64,000 nt of DNA from Streptomyces sp. TBY4 (GCF_024213195.1 NZ_JANAVF010000012.1:124001-188000); one strand, 5' to 3'. Positions 8,701-16,848 are shown, counted from the stretch's first letter. The notes: generated by a model from the sequence alone, not told the origin. Translations and numbers: made by a program.

Positions 8701-10601
8701 AACCGGCCCTCGACATCGGCCTCCCGGATGCCCAGAACGTTGAGCACGTGAGCCAGCGACGGGTCCTGGGCGAGCTCGTCGACCACGTACACCAGGGTCT
8801 CGCGCAGGCCGCCCTGGGTGGCACGACGGAACACCTTGCCGTGCACGGGCGCGACGAGACCGTGCTCCTCGGTGAGTACGATCCGGGCCCTACGGGCCTC
8901 TGCGGCATCGGGAGAGCGGTTCTCGATCATGTCCGCGACGATGCGAACGGCCACGGCCGACGCATCGGGGGTCCCGCTCCCGACCAGAGCCTCCAGCCAT
9001 TCCCGGACATCGGTCCGCCCGTGTCCGGCCGTACCGATGATGTGCTCGACCTTTCCTGAGCGCAGGGCGTCCGCCTCGACACTCGGGTGAAGCCAGTTCG
9101 AGGGGCGCCCGGGGCACTCGTGCCACATCCGCAGCCACTTGGACAGTTTCTTCAGGTCTTTGTCGAGGCGCGGGTGGATCTTCAGTGTCGTCGGGATGCG
9201 CAGCACGCCGTCCTGGTCGGGCAACGACGGACGGTTTGTGGTGTAGGTCCAGATCTCCCGTGTCAGGAATTCGTCGGCCCAGCTGATCGCCTCCTTGGTC
9301 CGACCGGGCAGCAGGGGGAGATAGGCGGCGGGGTCCTCGGCGGGTGCAAGAGCAGGGAGGGAGTCGACGACCAGCTTCGCCGACATTTGGATCATTTCCT
9401 GGTTGAACGGGGAGGAATCGAGCAGATTCTGGCGATCCTCGTTCGTCTTCCAGGCGCCGTTCAGGATGCCGCTCAGCGACATCTCGTACTTGGTAGGGAA
9501 GAAGGACCAGAACTTGCCGCGCCCACGTGATCGCGGGCTGACGTACAGACCGCTCTCCGGGTCCTTCTCCAGAGCGGGGACACCCCAGGCGAGGCCGAGC
9601 GAGAGCCGGTCGTGCAGTTCGCCGGCGTCCGCGCGGGCACTGGGACCGGGTTCGTGGGTCGTGGAGAACACGCGCCACCGGTCCGTGGCGACGGACTTGC
9701 CGGTGCGCTCCTCGACCAGGGTGTGCAGATCGCCGGTCCGCTGGGCGGTCAGCGTCCGACGCGCCACGGGGCGCGGCCGGCGGTCCTCCAGCACGACCTT
9801 TGCGACGTGCGGCGAGAAGAGCTGGAAGCCGACCGGGAACTCCTCGCGGGGCTCGCCGTGGTCCTTGCCGCGTCCGCCGTGCATGTCCCGGCCCAGTCGA
9901 TCGTCCGCTTTTGGGAGCAGGGGCAGACGGACGACGGTGGTGGCCCAGCCCAGCAGCTCGTTCAGGACGACGTCGGAGGCGCGTTCGGTCTGCATGTCCA
10001 GGGGGCGGGCCATGCGCAGCACGGGCGCGTCGAACCTGGGGCCGTAACGCGCCGTCACTCCGTGCACGGCACTGATCTGCTCGTACGACCAGGCACGGTC
10101 GAATCCGAAACTCCCGGTGCTGCTGAAGAATTCCGGTGCGTCGGTCACCACAAGAACCGATTTGATGCCCACTCCGAAACGCCCGATCTGGCCGCCGCGC
10201 TTCTTCGACATGCTCATTCGAAGAATTGTCTCCGCGCCTTCCGGGGTGACCGGGTTGCCTTCGTTCGCGCAATACAAGTGGGTTTCCGTGAGAATGACGC
10301 CAACTTGCCCACCCCACTCGTCGGCCATTTCGTCTGCCGCGTTCTGGACGAGCTCGAAAAGCTGACGATCACCGTATCCGCCCTGGGTGATACGGCGCTC
10401 GCCATTGGCATGCTCGGCCACGAGGCCGGGGTCCACGGCGTAAGTCTGCAGGACACGCGAGGACTGTTCGAGGACGGTTTGAACGACCGAAGAGGACGAT
10501 GACGGCACTGCTTCTGCGCTCCCGGGTGTCGAATGTCTGGAGGAAAAGGCGAACGACGGGCCGGCCCGTCGTTCGCCGTGGCGCTGGGCGTTGCTCTCCA
10601 C
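5745..10601 (-). CDS. Sacsin-type GHKL ATPase fused to an SF2 helicase
   Basis: A 1618-aa fusion. The N-terminus is an HSP90/sacsin-type ATPase with N-box ELVQNAADE (residues 83-91), an ANEGNPV loop and a glycine motif GRFGVGIKSV (about 140-150). The middle thousand residues contain no motif I recognise. The C-terminal 400 residues are an SF2 helicase with LPTGAGKTRV (about 1250), VDEAHT (about 1350), LTATPFR and a final QMIGRGLRGPR (about 1575). The GTG start at 10601 is supported by a GGAGG five bases upstream. The stop overlaps the UvrD start as GTGA. Sacsin-like ATPase-helicase fusions are known from bacterial defence islands. A role in sensing or remodelling foreign DNA or complexes is inference. 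Confidence 0.85.
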   Translation of the reverse strand: MESNAQRHGERRAGPSFAFSSRHSTPGSAEAVPSSSSSVVQTVLEQSSRVLQTYAVDPGLVAEHANGERRITQGGYGDRQLFELVQNAADEMADEWGGQVGVILTETHLYCANEGNPVTPEGAETILRMSMSKKRGGQIGRFGVGIKSVLVVTDAPEFFSSTGSFGFDRAWSYEQISAVHGVTARYGPRFDAPVLRMARPLDMQTERASDVVLNELLGWATTVVRLPLLPKADDRLGRDMHGGRGKDHGEPREEFPVGFQLFSPHVAKVVLEDRRPRPVARRTLTAQRTGDLHTLVEERTGKSVATDRWRVFSTTHEPGPSARADAGELHDRLSLGLAWGVPALEKDPESGLYVSPRSRGRGKFWSFFPTKYEMSLSGILNGAWKTNEDRQNLLDSSPFNQEMIQMSAKLVVDSLPALAPAEDPAAYLPLLPGRTKEAISWADEFLTREIWTYTTNRPSLPDQDGVLRIPTTLKIHPRLDKDLKKLSKWLRMWHECPGRPSNWLHPSVEADALRSGKVEHIIGTAGHGRTDVREWLEALVGSGTPDASAVAVRIVADMIENRSPDAAEARRARIVLTEEHGLVAPVHGKVFRRATQGGLRETLVYVVDELAQDPSLAHVLNVLGIREADVEGRFVSVLDQGFDHYGDSEWARFWELFREAGVRRLAHVVLEKVPAARSVLRVRTADGRFRPVEDCMLPGVVVDAKRDPGIAVDMAFHSDDTPFFSQVGLRERPSGGVRPQEDEAWFVEYREALHAAYLRGLDSHAPRPALSRMKVEGAAIGGPLHLFRALSEESRAAFLKVLPDDAVVDNWTRQFGAQTSTRQAVPSPIRWMLRKFGTIATSQGIKPVKEAVGPQLAGYRDVLPVADISPEKARRLRLPTTVDEVPADRWDALLEEVARSADDSFVGATYVMLTRFGADFPEDSLTRCRIGDVWETRPDDEITVAVGTAQYQALRAEQLPALLVPTSDDAELMIEKWGMLRYADVISLETREVPVGDPVPLVELFPALRQRLNSGNRNSMVQQCSELEEVTRTPRGTRASPLDAVRQDSTVKLRVPLAPEPMLRLIDRELGLGLGAAGCRAVLDHQDRMERDGELKAAQKAVRETTDVVTKIELLIGADSLRTGLPEGLMEAELQSTDGVEPTGRRIAQMAFNAHGDGVLQQHAKDIQGRFPTAPVAYGGSSAAIAFVSELRLPIAFAGSKTPSLPPFETVEGPRDFPGLHEYQEDLVRNISTMLDRLAPQRGMLSLPTGAGKTRVTAEAVIRWVKRVGDLKGPLLWIAQTEELCEQAVQSWKFVWNKVGAERPLTISRLWSTNEVGDVVDHPHLVVATDAKLERCLGTDQYAWLRQAALVIVDEAHTAISKRYTEILAQLGLTQYETGRHLIGLTATPFRNTNEEETRRLVGRFGNRRLDEGVFPSGDPYRDLQDWGMLAQVEHRTLEGGRIELTQDEKTHADRMAMLSRSAEQRLADDHMRSRRIVDCVAGLPDDWPTLLFATSVDHAKYLAAMLNDLDVPSAAVDSTTSTHDRRARIENFRSGRIRVLTNYGVLTQGFDAPATRAVVVARPVYSTNVYQQMIGRGLRGPRNGGKESCLVLNVSDNIANFDTNLAFTQFEHLWSRK

Positions 10602-10685
10602 AGTGCCTCCGTAAAGCGAAGGGTTCGCCGTGAAGGCTGCGTTTGTTGCGAGACCGATACTTCAAAGTCCCTTGACGTGCTGAAA

Positions 10686-10898
10686 TCAGGTCGGAGGGAC
10701 GGCCTCGCCCGGGACGTCCGGCAGGCCCTGGGTCGCCTTCGCGAGCACGGGGAACCGCTCGGTGAAGTCGTCCTCGGAGAGGTCGTAGGCACGGAGGATT
10801 CCGAGAACCTCGGCCTTGCTCCGAGCCGTCTTGACGCTCATCTCGAATGCGCTCGACTCCCGAAGCGAGTCCAGGGAATCACTGTCCTGCTCATCCAT
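10686..10898 (-). CDS. Small acidic protein (70 aa) heading the helicase operon
   Basis: Begins MDEQDSDSLDSLRESSAFEM and ends in a Pro-rich tail. The middle (SKAEVLGILRAYDLSEDDF) looks helical. I do not recognise the family. It is the first gene behind a likely promoter (TACAAT -10 at 10922-10917, minus strand) and lies 84 bases upstream of the sacsin-helicase, so it is probably cotranscribed. The start at 10898 is chosen over an upstream ATG because it follows the proposed promoter and an AAAGGGGTGG stretch. It could be a small regulator, an inhibitor or a sensor subunit of the system; nothing in the sequence decides this. Confidence 0.55.
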   Translation of the reverse strand: MDEQDSDSLDSLRESSAFEMSVKTARSKAEVLGILRAYDLSEDDFTERFPVLAKATQGLPDVPGEAVPPT

Positions 10899-10916
10899 TC
10901 GATCCACCCCTTTTTG

Positions 10917-10963
10917 ATTGTATCCTGCAGCTACAGAGGGGTGCATTTGGATACACGTCCCCC
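10917..10963 (-). promoter_or_regulatory. Candidate promoter and operator of the helicase operon
   Basis: On the minus strand a TACAAT -10 (10922-10917) is preceded at an 18-base spacing by ATGCAC. The motif GGATACA occurs in inverted orientation at 10919-10925 (overlapping the -10) and 10949-10955. The second copy sits in TTTGGATACAC, which recurs as a direct copy at 11099-11109, both times followed by a C-rich run. An operator for the adjacent XRE-type regulator is a reasonable inference. Confidence 0.45.
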
Positions 10964-10990
10964 GTGAAGTGAGATGAAATATCGGGTCGA

Positions 10991-11020
10991 CTTCATCCCC
11001 CATGAAGCTAGGGGATGAAG
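10991..11020. repeat. Perfect 10-bp inverted repeat (hairpin)
   Basis: CTTCATCCCC (10991-11000) and GGGGATGAAG (11011-11020) are exact reverse complements around a 10-base loop. There is no T-run, so it is more likely an operator or structured leader element than a terminator. Confidence 0.6.
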
Positions 11021-11345
11021 GTCTCACGCAGCCAGTCCTCATCGGTAATGATTTTTTCTGCGCGTCTCTACAGGTGCATTCCGGCCGCGGGGTCGAAATT
11101 TGGATACACTTCTCCCCCGGCCGCCCGACTTCCCTGATTTCGGGTTTGCGAGCGAGATGGGATCCCCATCGTCAATTACCGTATCGGGCATTCGGTCGGT
11201 TGCGCAACCCGAACTGCCGTCCGGATAAGGGGAGTTGGCCAGTCCCCTTGTGGGCGCGGTGTGAAAGACGGGAATACTTCCCATTTGGGGCAAGTCGGGC
11301 ACTGAGTTCAAGCCGTCGGATCGATCGACCCCGATCAACTGTCAG

Positions 11346-11375
11346 TTGACGCTCGCGGCCTTGTCAAATTACCCT
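11346..11375 (+). promoter_or_regulatory. Candidate promoter of the HTH/GHKL operon
   Basis: TTGACG (11346-11351), an 18-base spacer and TACCCT (11370-11375) resemble a vegetative sigma promoter. The predicted transcription start is about 45-50 bases upstream of the ATG at 11430. Confidence 0.35.
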
Positions 11376-11429
11376 CGGGATCCACACCATGCGATCGGCA
11401 TGGGACTCCCGGGAGAGAGCAGGCGGTGC

Positions 11430-13577
11430 ATGGAGACAGGTGAGGAGTTCGGGCCCTGGCTGGCCCGACAGCTCAAGCTTGCGGGGAAGACGCAGGCCGA
11501 CTTGGCCGATGAGCTCAACCTGACCCGGGCCGCGGTGTCCGCGTGGATCACCGGCAGGTCGACTCCTCGTCCGACCGTCATGACGGAGATCGCCAGGGCG
11601 CTCGGCACGGATGTGGGTACCGTGCACACCCGCACCACTGACACCCAGGCAGGCCTCCCGGTCACCTGGTACCACCGACCCGGCTATCCCGATGGTGGTC
11701 GGGACCTGGGCAACGCGGCGGCCTTCGCTTTCGACGCCGACGTGCAGGTCCTCGCGCGAGAGACGTGCCAGAACAGTCTGGACGAACGGTTGACGGAGAA
11801 CGGTCGCCCCGTCAAGGTCCGATACACCCTGCACGAGCTCACCGGTGATGCCCTGGACGCATTCCGTGAGGCGATCCTCTGGAACGATCTCTTTCCGCAT
11901 TACGCCGCCGTCTCGGAGATCGCCGGTAACCAGAAGGTCGGTCGGGTCGTAGATGCCGGCGTGCGCGACATGTACGAAAAGGGTCGCCTGATCCTGCTGC
12001 GCGTCGACGACTACAACGCTTCCGGGCTGATCGGCGACGATTACGCGGACGGCAAGTTCGCCGCCGTCGTCAGACGCCAACTGGAAAGCCTCAAGTCCGG
12101 TCCCGGCGCCGGTGGATCGTACGGCCTGGGCAAGGCGACGCTGTGGGCCACCAGCTCCCTCGGACTCGTGCTGATCAACTCCACTCTCTCCGTGCCTCAC
12201 GAGGGACGTACCGAACGACGGGTCATCGGCCGCCTCGAACTGCCCTGGCGCGAGGTCGACGGCGAGTCGTACGCGGGCCCCGCCTGGTTTGGGCGCCCTG
12301 ATCCCGAATCGCCCGGGGCCATGGTCGCCCGTTCCTGGTGGGCGGACGAGGAGACCGTGGCGAACCTGTATCTGGCCCGGGAGAGCGACGAACCCGGCAC
12401 GTCCTTCCTCATCGTCGGTGCGCACGATGTGGCCGGCCTCGTGGCGAACTCCTCCGAGACCGACGACGGATTCATCGGCGACGAGGAGATCGATGAGGAC
12501 ACACGTGACATCAGCACCATGCACGCCCGACTGGTCGAAGCGCTGGGGCGTGACTTCTGGGCCGCGATGACCGGCGGGGGCAGCAGGCTCCCCCTCCTGG
12601 AGGTCTCTGTTCGAGCCCTGCGCAACGGCAAGGAGGTCGTGGCGGAGCAGCAGGTGGACCCCTCTGTCGAGGAGCCCGCGCGGACCCGTGCCCTGAGGGC
12701 GCACTACGAGGGCACCACGGTGGACCGTCTCACCGAGGCCGGGCAGGTGGCGGCGCGGAGCATCCCGTTGAAGCTGCCGTTGTCCGGAGGTGCCCACGGG
12801 ACATTGGGTACCCACCAAGCGGTACTGCTCGTCACGGAGGCCGAGGGGGACGGGGACGGGGCGAAGAACCGGATGCATTCGCTGCGCGGCAATCGCATGA
12901 CCGTCAAGAAGACCGTGGTTCCGAGGCTTCCGAACAGCACCAACCCTTTCCAGGCCGTTCTGCTGGTCGGGGAGGCGGCCGGAGAGACGGCCCCCTTCTC
13001 GAAGGAGGCCGATGACTTCCTGCGTGCGGCGGAACCTCCCGAGCACGACCGGTGGGGGCAGACGGAAGAGCTGACCCTGCGGTGGTCGCCATCCGCGTAC
13101 CGGCGGATCAACGCGCTGGCCGCCGAGGCCAACAACGCGGTGCGAGAACTCGTCGCACGTCCGAAGCGCAGCGGCGGCGAAGGCAGTGAGGCCCTGCGCA
13201 AGGCATTGACGGTGCGGACGAGGCCCAAGGCCAAGACACCCGCCGGTCCCGTGGTTCCCGTCCTGGACGGGCTCGACGCGACGGTCGGGGGCGCCGGGGA
13301 GTGGCAGATCTCCGGCGAAGTGAGCATCCCGCGTGGCGACGAGATCGCCCCGATGGTGCCGGTGGCCCAGCTGGACGTGCGCTCGGGGAGCCGCCCCAGG
13401 CTGGACTGGTCGGAACTGGTGGGTATCGAGGGATGCGAAGTGGTGGACGGGATGCTGTGCTTCACGCCTGGTGCGAGGCATGCGAAGTTCCGAGGAACCA
13501 CCGACGCCACCAGCCACCCGGTGAGGACCACCCTCACCCGTCTCGTTGTCGAACTTCGTGCCGGAAAGGGGGAGTGA
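11430..13577 (+). CDS. XRE-HTH protein with GHKL (HSP90-like) ATPase domain
   Basis: A 715-aa protein. Residues about 10-60 form an XRE-type helix-turn-helix (KTQADLADELNLTRAAVSAW). A GHKL ATPase follows, with an N-box-like RETCQNSLDERL and glycine motif GGSYGLGKATLW. The long C-terminal part (about 400 residues) has no motif I recognise. The ATG at 11430 is preferred because the HTH fold starts just after it; an in-frame start at 11400 is possible. It is the first gene of a three-gene operon and faces the helicase operon, so it may be both an island component and its autoregulator. That dual role is inferred from the HTH. Confidence 0.75.
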   Translation: METGEEFGPWLARQLKLAGKTQADLADELNLTRAAVSAWITGRSTPRPTVMTEIARALGTDVGTVHTRTTDTQAGLPVTWYHRPGYPDGGRDLGNAAAFAFDADVQVLARETCQNSLDERLTENGRPVKVRYTLHELTGDALDAFREAILWNDLFPHYAAVSEIAGNQKVGRVVDAGVRDMYEKGRLILLRVDDYNASGLIGDDYADGKFAAVVRRQLESLKSGPGAGGSYGLGKATLWATSSLGLVLINSTLSVPHEGRTERRVIGRLELPWREVDGESYAGPAWFGRPDPESPGAMVARSWWADEETVANLYLARESDEPGTSFLIVGAHDVAGLVANSSETDDGFIGDEEIDEDTRDISTMHARLVEALGRDFWAAMTGGGSRLPLLEVSVRALRNGKEVVAEQQVDPSVEEPARTRALRAHYEGTTVDRLTEAGQVAARSIPLKLPLSGGAHGTLGTHQAVLLVTEAEGDGDGAKNRMHSLRGNRMTVKKTVVPRLPNSTNPFQAVLLVGEAAGETAPFSKEADDFLRAAEPPEHDRWGQTEELTLRWSPSAYRRINALAAEANNAVRELVARPKRSGGEGSEALRKALTVRTRPKAKTPAGPVVPVLDGLDATVGGAGEWQISGEVSIPRGDEIAPMVPVAQLDVRSGSRPRLDWSELVGIEGCEVVDGMLCFTPGARHAKFRGTTDATSHPVRTTLTRLVVELRAGKGE

Positions 13578-13580
13578 CAC

Positions 13581-14576
13581 GTGAAGTTCTACCCATACAA
13601 GCGACTCAACCGGCCGATCACGCTCAGAGTGACCTCCGTTTCCCTCAAGCTCTCCGACGGCACACGCGACCAGTTGGAGACCACGTCCTACTCGAACCAA
13701 CAGCAGGCCGTCGCGCTCGGCATCGCAGGTCATACGGAATGGGTGAGTGCCAGGATCGGCGTATCGGCGACGCTGCCGCCCGGTGCGAACGCGCCGGATG
13801 CGCCCTGGTCGGATCTGTGTGTCCTGGCCGTGCTCACGGACGGCGAGACCAACGTCCGTACCTCTGTGGATCTCACGCTCGATGCGGAGGACGGTCGGGA
13901 CTGGTCCGGCTCGCTGGAGGTGTTCCGTGACGATCACATGGGGCGGGCTTCCGTCGCCGTGTACGCCGTCGGGACGGTGGAGGAAGTACGTGGACGGTCG
14001 ATCGCCGAGACCGACCGGAGCTGGATCGTCGACACGGTTTCCGACGAGCCGGTCCGAGGGCTCCAGCTCGACGTTCAGAAGGCTTCGTTCAAGCGGAGCT
14101 CCCGGGCTTGGCTCCAGGCGTACGCCGATGCGCCCTGGGTCGTGGACGCCTCGGCCAGAGTCCCCACCGTGTTCGTGAACACCGATGTCGAAGGTGTCAT
14201 CGATCTGTTGGACAGCAATGGCTCGGGTGTGGACAGCAAGGTACGCGACCTCCTGGTCGCCCAGATGTCCACCGACGTCTGGACCGCGGTGTTTCACGGT
14301 GCCATCGGCGACCTGGAGGTGGAACCCGGTGGCGGGCCGGTCTTCCCCGTCGACTGGCAGGGAGAGGTGTTGCGGGAGATGCTCCCGGACGTGATTCCAG
14401 GCGTCCATGTCGAGGAGGCCCTGCGGCAGGTCCACCGCCGGCGCACGGGCGAATCGGGCTGGGTGGAGCTGCAGACGCGTATCCATTACGCGGCGGTCCG
14501 CCGCGCCGATGCCGCCAAGGCGCTTGCCCTTGTCATCCGCAGTCTGGAACAGATGAACCGCGAGAGTGAGACGTGA
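13581..14576 (+). CDS. Island protein of unknown function (331 aa)
   Basis: I do not recognise this family. It starts at GTG (MKFYPYKRLNRPITLRVTSV), 3 bases after the stop of the ATPase gene and behind a GGGGGAG ribosome-binding site. Its stop overlaps the next start as GTGA. The N-terminal half looks beta-rich with many polar turns. No signal peptide, membrane segment or nuclease motif is apparent. Tight coupling to a GHKL ATPase on one side and a DUF6339-like protein on the other suggests one functional unit. Confidence 0.8.
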   Translation: MKFYPYKRLNRPITLRVTSVSLKLSDGTRDQLETTSYSNQQQAVALGIAGHTEWVSARIGVSATLPPGANAPDAPWSDLCVLAVLTDGETNVRTSVDLTLDAEDGRDWSGSLEVFRDDHMGRASVAVYAVGTVEEVRGRSIAETDRSWIVDTVSDEPVRGLQLDVQKASFKRSSRAWLQAYADAPWVVDASARVPTVFVNTDVEGVIDLLDSNGSGVDSKVRDLLVAQMSTDVWTAVFHGAIGDLEVEPGGGPVFPVDWQGEVLREMLPDVIPGVHVEEALRQVHRRRTGESGWVELQTRIHYAAVRRADAAKALALVIRSLEQMNRESET

Positions 14577-15451
14577 TCACCCAACCGAACCACGTACCGG
14601 AGCGCCTGGGGCTGCTCACCACCTCTGCCGTCGATCCGTTCCTCACCGAAGAGCTGCTCAAAGGCGAACAGGTTCACGGCGGAATCGATCTTGCCAAGGT
14701 CGTCGAGCCGCTCCCCGAGGACGATGCCAGGTGGCGGGTCGAACCGATCCGGAGCCTGGTGGAGGACGCCATGTTCGAGTTCCGGGAGGATCGCACCCGT
14801 GCGGATGCCTGGCTCGCTCCACGGCTCCATGCCACGCTGCGCCTGACCCGGCGAGAAGCGGCGGACAAGCGTCTGTGGAACCACCTCGCCCTGGCGGTGG
14901 CCCCGGACTATGCGGTCTGGCGGCACTTGTCGGAGCCGACGGCGAACAGGCCGGAGAAGCGCATCGCCGCCGAGCGCTTCCGTGGTCCTGCGGATCGTCA
15001 GTGCTTCTCGCGCCTGTGGTGGGCGGCCGAGCTCTTCAGGAACGGGTCGGACTACGAGCCGGTCGAGGTGGCCTGCGGAAATCAGGACCTCATCCACACC
15101 GTGCTCCGGACCGAGCTGATCGATCACCGTCCCACCGCTCAGGCCCTGGTCCGTCTTCTGAAGAACGGCCAGATCTCCGGCGGGCGAGCGGTGAACGGTC
15201 TCAGCGTCGCGATCAACGCGGCGGGAGCGACCTTGATCTACGACATCCTCGCGCCGGACTGCCCCCGTGACCCCGCCCGGCTGCGGGACTGGATCGCGGA
15301 GGCGGAATCGGCGCCACCGGTCGAGCGGTACGAACTCCCGAGCGGGCCCGACGAGGACCCTGCCCCGGAGGCATCCGTGGCGGCGCTCACCGGCTACTTC
15401 GCGGAGCTGTTCGAGACCGCGCCGGTCAGGGGCAGGAAGAGCGGGGAATGA
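14573..15451 (+). CDS. DUF6339-like protein (292 aa)
   Basis: The sequence (PERLGLLTTSAV near the start, DAWLAPRLHATLRLTRREAA, a core around FSRLWWAAELFR, then IDHRPTAQALVRLL) resembles, from memory, the DUF6339 family that accompanies cytosine methyltransferases in actinomycetes. No catalytic motif is obvious. The start overlaps the previous stop as GTGA. The gene ends 18 bases from the end of the convergent methyltransferase gene. The family call is recollection, not a search result. Confidence 0.65.
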   Translation: MITQPNHVPERLGLLTTSAVDPFLTEELLKGEQVHGGIDLAKVVEPLPEDDARWRVEPIRSLVEDAMFEFREDRTRADAWLAPRLHATLRLTRREAADKRLWNHLALAVAPDYAVWRHLSEPTANRPEKRIAAERFRGPADRQCFSRLWWAAELFRNGSDYEPVEVACGNQDLIHTVLRTELIDHRPTAQALVRLLKNGQISGGRAVNGLSVAINAAGATLIYDILAPDCPRDPARLRDWIAEAESAPPVERYELPSGPDEDPAPEASVAALTGYFAELFETAPVRGRKSGE

Positions 15452-15469
15452 CCCGGGGCGGGCTCGGGA

Positions 15470-16837
15470 CTACTCCGCCGACGCCTTCTTCTTGCCCTTA
15501 CGAGGGCGGACGGTGGACGGAGGCGGCACCTGCTCCTCGGGGGGCGGGCACCTGTCGGTGCAGGCATCGGCGGCCCCGCAGCCGCTGCTCCGCAGTTTGG
15601 CCCGCTGCTCCTCGGTGGCCGGCTGCCACGGCTTCCGCAACGCCTCCAGGTCCGGCTTGGGGAGATCCAGGGCGGCGCTCAGCAGGTGTGCACCGAACAG
15701 CGGTGGTACCGCGTTGCCCACCTGCTGGGCCTGCGCCGTGCCGGACCACGGATAGTCCGGCGGGAAGGTCTGAAGCATCCCGGCCTCGTTCATGCTGAAC
15801 CGCGGGCCCTCGTAGACGATCTTCTCGTCGAGGTGCTCGAATACTACGAAGCGGGAGATGCGGCCGGTGACGGTGGCGGCGGGCTGCTGGTCGGTCCGCA
15901 CGCCACGCCGTCCCGGATTCCCGGAACTGCCGTAGTTCGAGCGGACCAGGAAGGGCTTTGGACGTCCCGGATGCGAACCCACCGGGTTCCCGATGGCATC
16001 CCGCATCGACCTCCAGGGATCTGGCTCGTCGTCTCCCTTCGATGCGGCGACGACGTCGTCGTCGAGAGTCGGCTGATGGACCTGATCCGCAGCCGGGTCG
16101 GGTGCGCTCGTCCCGTTCCTCCGATTCCATTCCTTCGCTTCATAGGAATAGTGGGTCGGACCGGGGAGCGAGGGCTTGCCGAGCCCTTCGCGCCGAGCGA
16201 TCAGCACCGCGCGGGATCGTGTCTGAGGCACTCCGTAGGTCTCGGTCGCGAGGGTGCCGACGACGACCTTGTACTTGGTCCCGTCGGGGAGTCCCATCCC
16301 CTGCAGAACCATGGCGTAGTGCCTCCAGAGCGCCTCCACCGCAGGGACCTGCTCCAGGACGATGACGTCGTAGGGGCGGTGCCCCCGGTTGGGGCTCCTG
16401 GTCGCCTGAATCGCGTATCGGAGAGGTTCGAGGACCAAGGCGGTGCGCGGATCGGGGAGGGATTTCAGGTCCTCGTCGATCCGATGGTCGGACTCGCCCG
16501 CCATCAGCCGCTCGATGTACTTCTTGACCTCTTCCAGGGCCTGGCGTCCGGCCCCGTGTCCGGCCACCGAGTACGTCTGGCACGGAGGGCCGCCTGCCAG
16601 CACGTTGATCTCCGGCGGCAGGGACTCGAAGGAATCCCTGCGTGCCGCGCTCACGTCGGCGTGAAGGGTGTCCAGCCCGGCCGCATATCGCGTGAGGCAC
16701 GCACTTTTGTCCCACTCGATGCCGAGACTCGGGAGGCCGAGCGACTGCGCAGCGACATCCAGCCCTCCGGGGCCTGCGAAGAGGTCCAGGACAAAGGGTT
16801 TGTCGAGGATGGGGTGCTGGTGCGCCGAGCTGGTCAT
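15470..16837 (-). CDS. DNA (cytosine-5-)-methyltransferase
   Basis: A 455-aa C5-methyltransferase that would transfer a methyl group from S-adenosylmethionine to cytosine in DNA. Motif I is VLDLFAGPGGLDVAAQ, the catalytic motif IV is GGPPCQTYS with the essential Cys, motif VI is LEQVPAV (EQV rather than the usual ENV), motif VIII is VPQTRSRAVLIA and motif X is QQVGNAVPPLFG. The C-terminal tail after the fold carries several cysteines and a Lys-rich end. The ATG at 16837 is chosen because the fold begins about 14 residues later and the upstream methyltransferase-like gene stops 11 bases before. It could supply the modification arm of the system, as DrmMII does in class 2 DISARM. The target site is unknown. 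Confidence 0.85.
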   Translation of the reverse strand: MTSSAHQHPILDKPFVLDLFAGPGGLDVAAQSLGLPSLGIEWDKSACLTRYAAGLDTLHADVSAARRDSFESLPPEINVLAGGPPCQTYSVAGHGAGRQALEEVKKYIERLMAGESDHRIDEDLKSLPDPRTALVLEPLRYAIQATRSPNRGHRPYDVIVLEQVPAVEALWRHYAMVLQGMGLPDGTKYKVVVGTLATETYGVPQTRSRAVLIARREGLGKPSLPGPTHYSYEAKEWNRRNGTSAPDPAADQVHQPTLDDDVVAASKGDDEPDPWRSMRDAIGNPVGSHPGRPKPFLVRSNYGSSGNPGRRGVRTDQQPAATVTGRISRFVVFEHLDEKIVYEGPRFSMNEAGMLQTFPPDYPWSGTAQAQQVGNAVPPLFGAHLLSAALDLPKPDLEALRKPWQPATEEQRAKLRSSGCGAADACTDRCPPPEEQVPPPSTVRPRKGKKKASAE

Positions 16838-16848
16838 GTGGCGGAAGT

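Larger units (their letters stand above)
10899..11429. promoter_or_regulatory. Divergent intergenic region between the two island operons
   Basis: About 530 bases without a convincing gene, noticeably A+T-richer than its flanks. It separates the minus-strand helicase operon from the plus-strand HTH/GHKL operon. It holds three copies of a GGATACA motif, a perfect 10-bp inverted repeat, and a candidate promoter for each direction, listed separately. Short open frames here have no recognisable product or good ribosome-binding site. Confidence 0.6.

Noticed and set aside
11364..14486. 1040-codon minus-strand frame opposite the HTH-GHKL operon
   Set aside because: No motifs and a repetitive composition; the plus strand has a clear HTH and GHKL ATPase.
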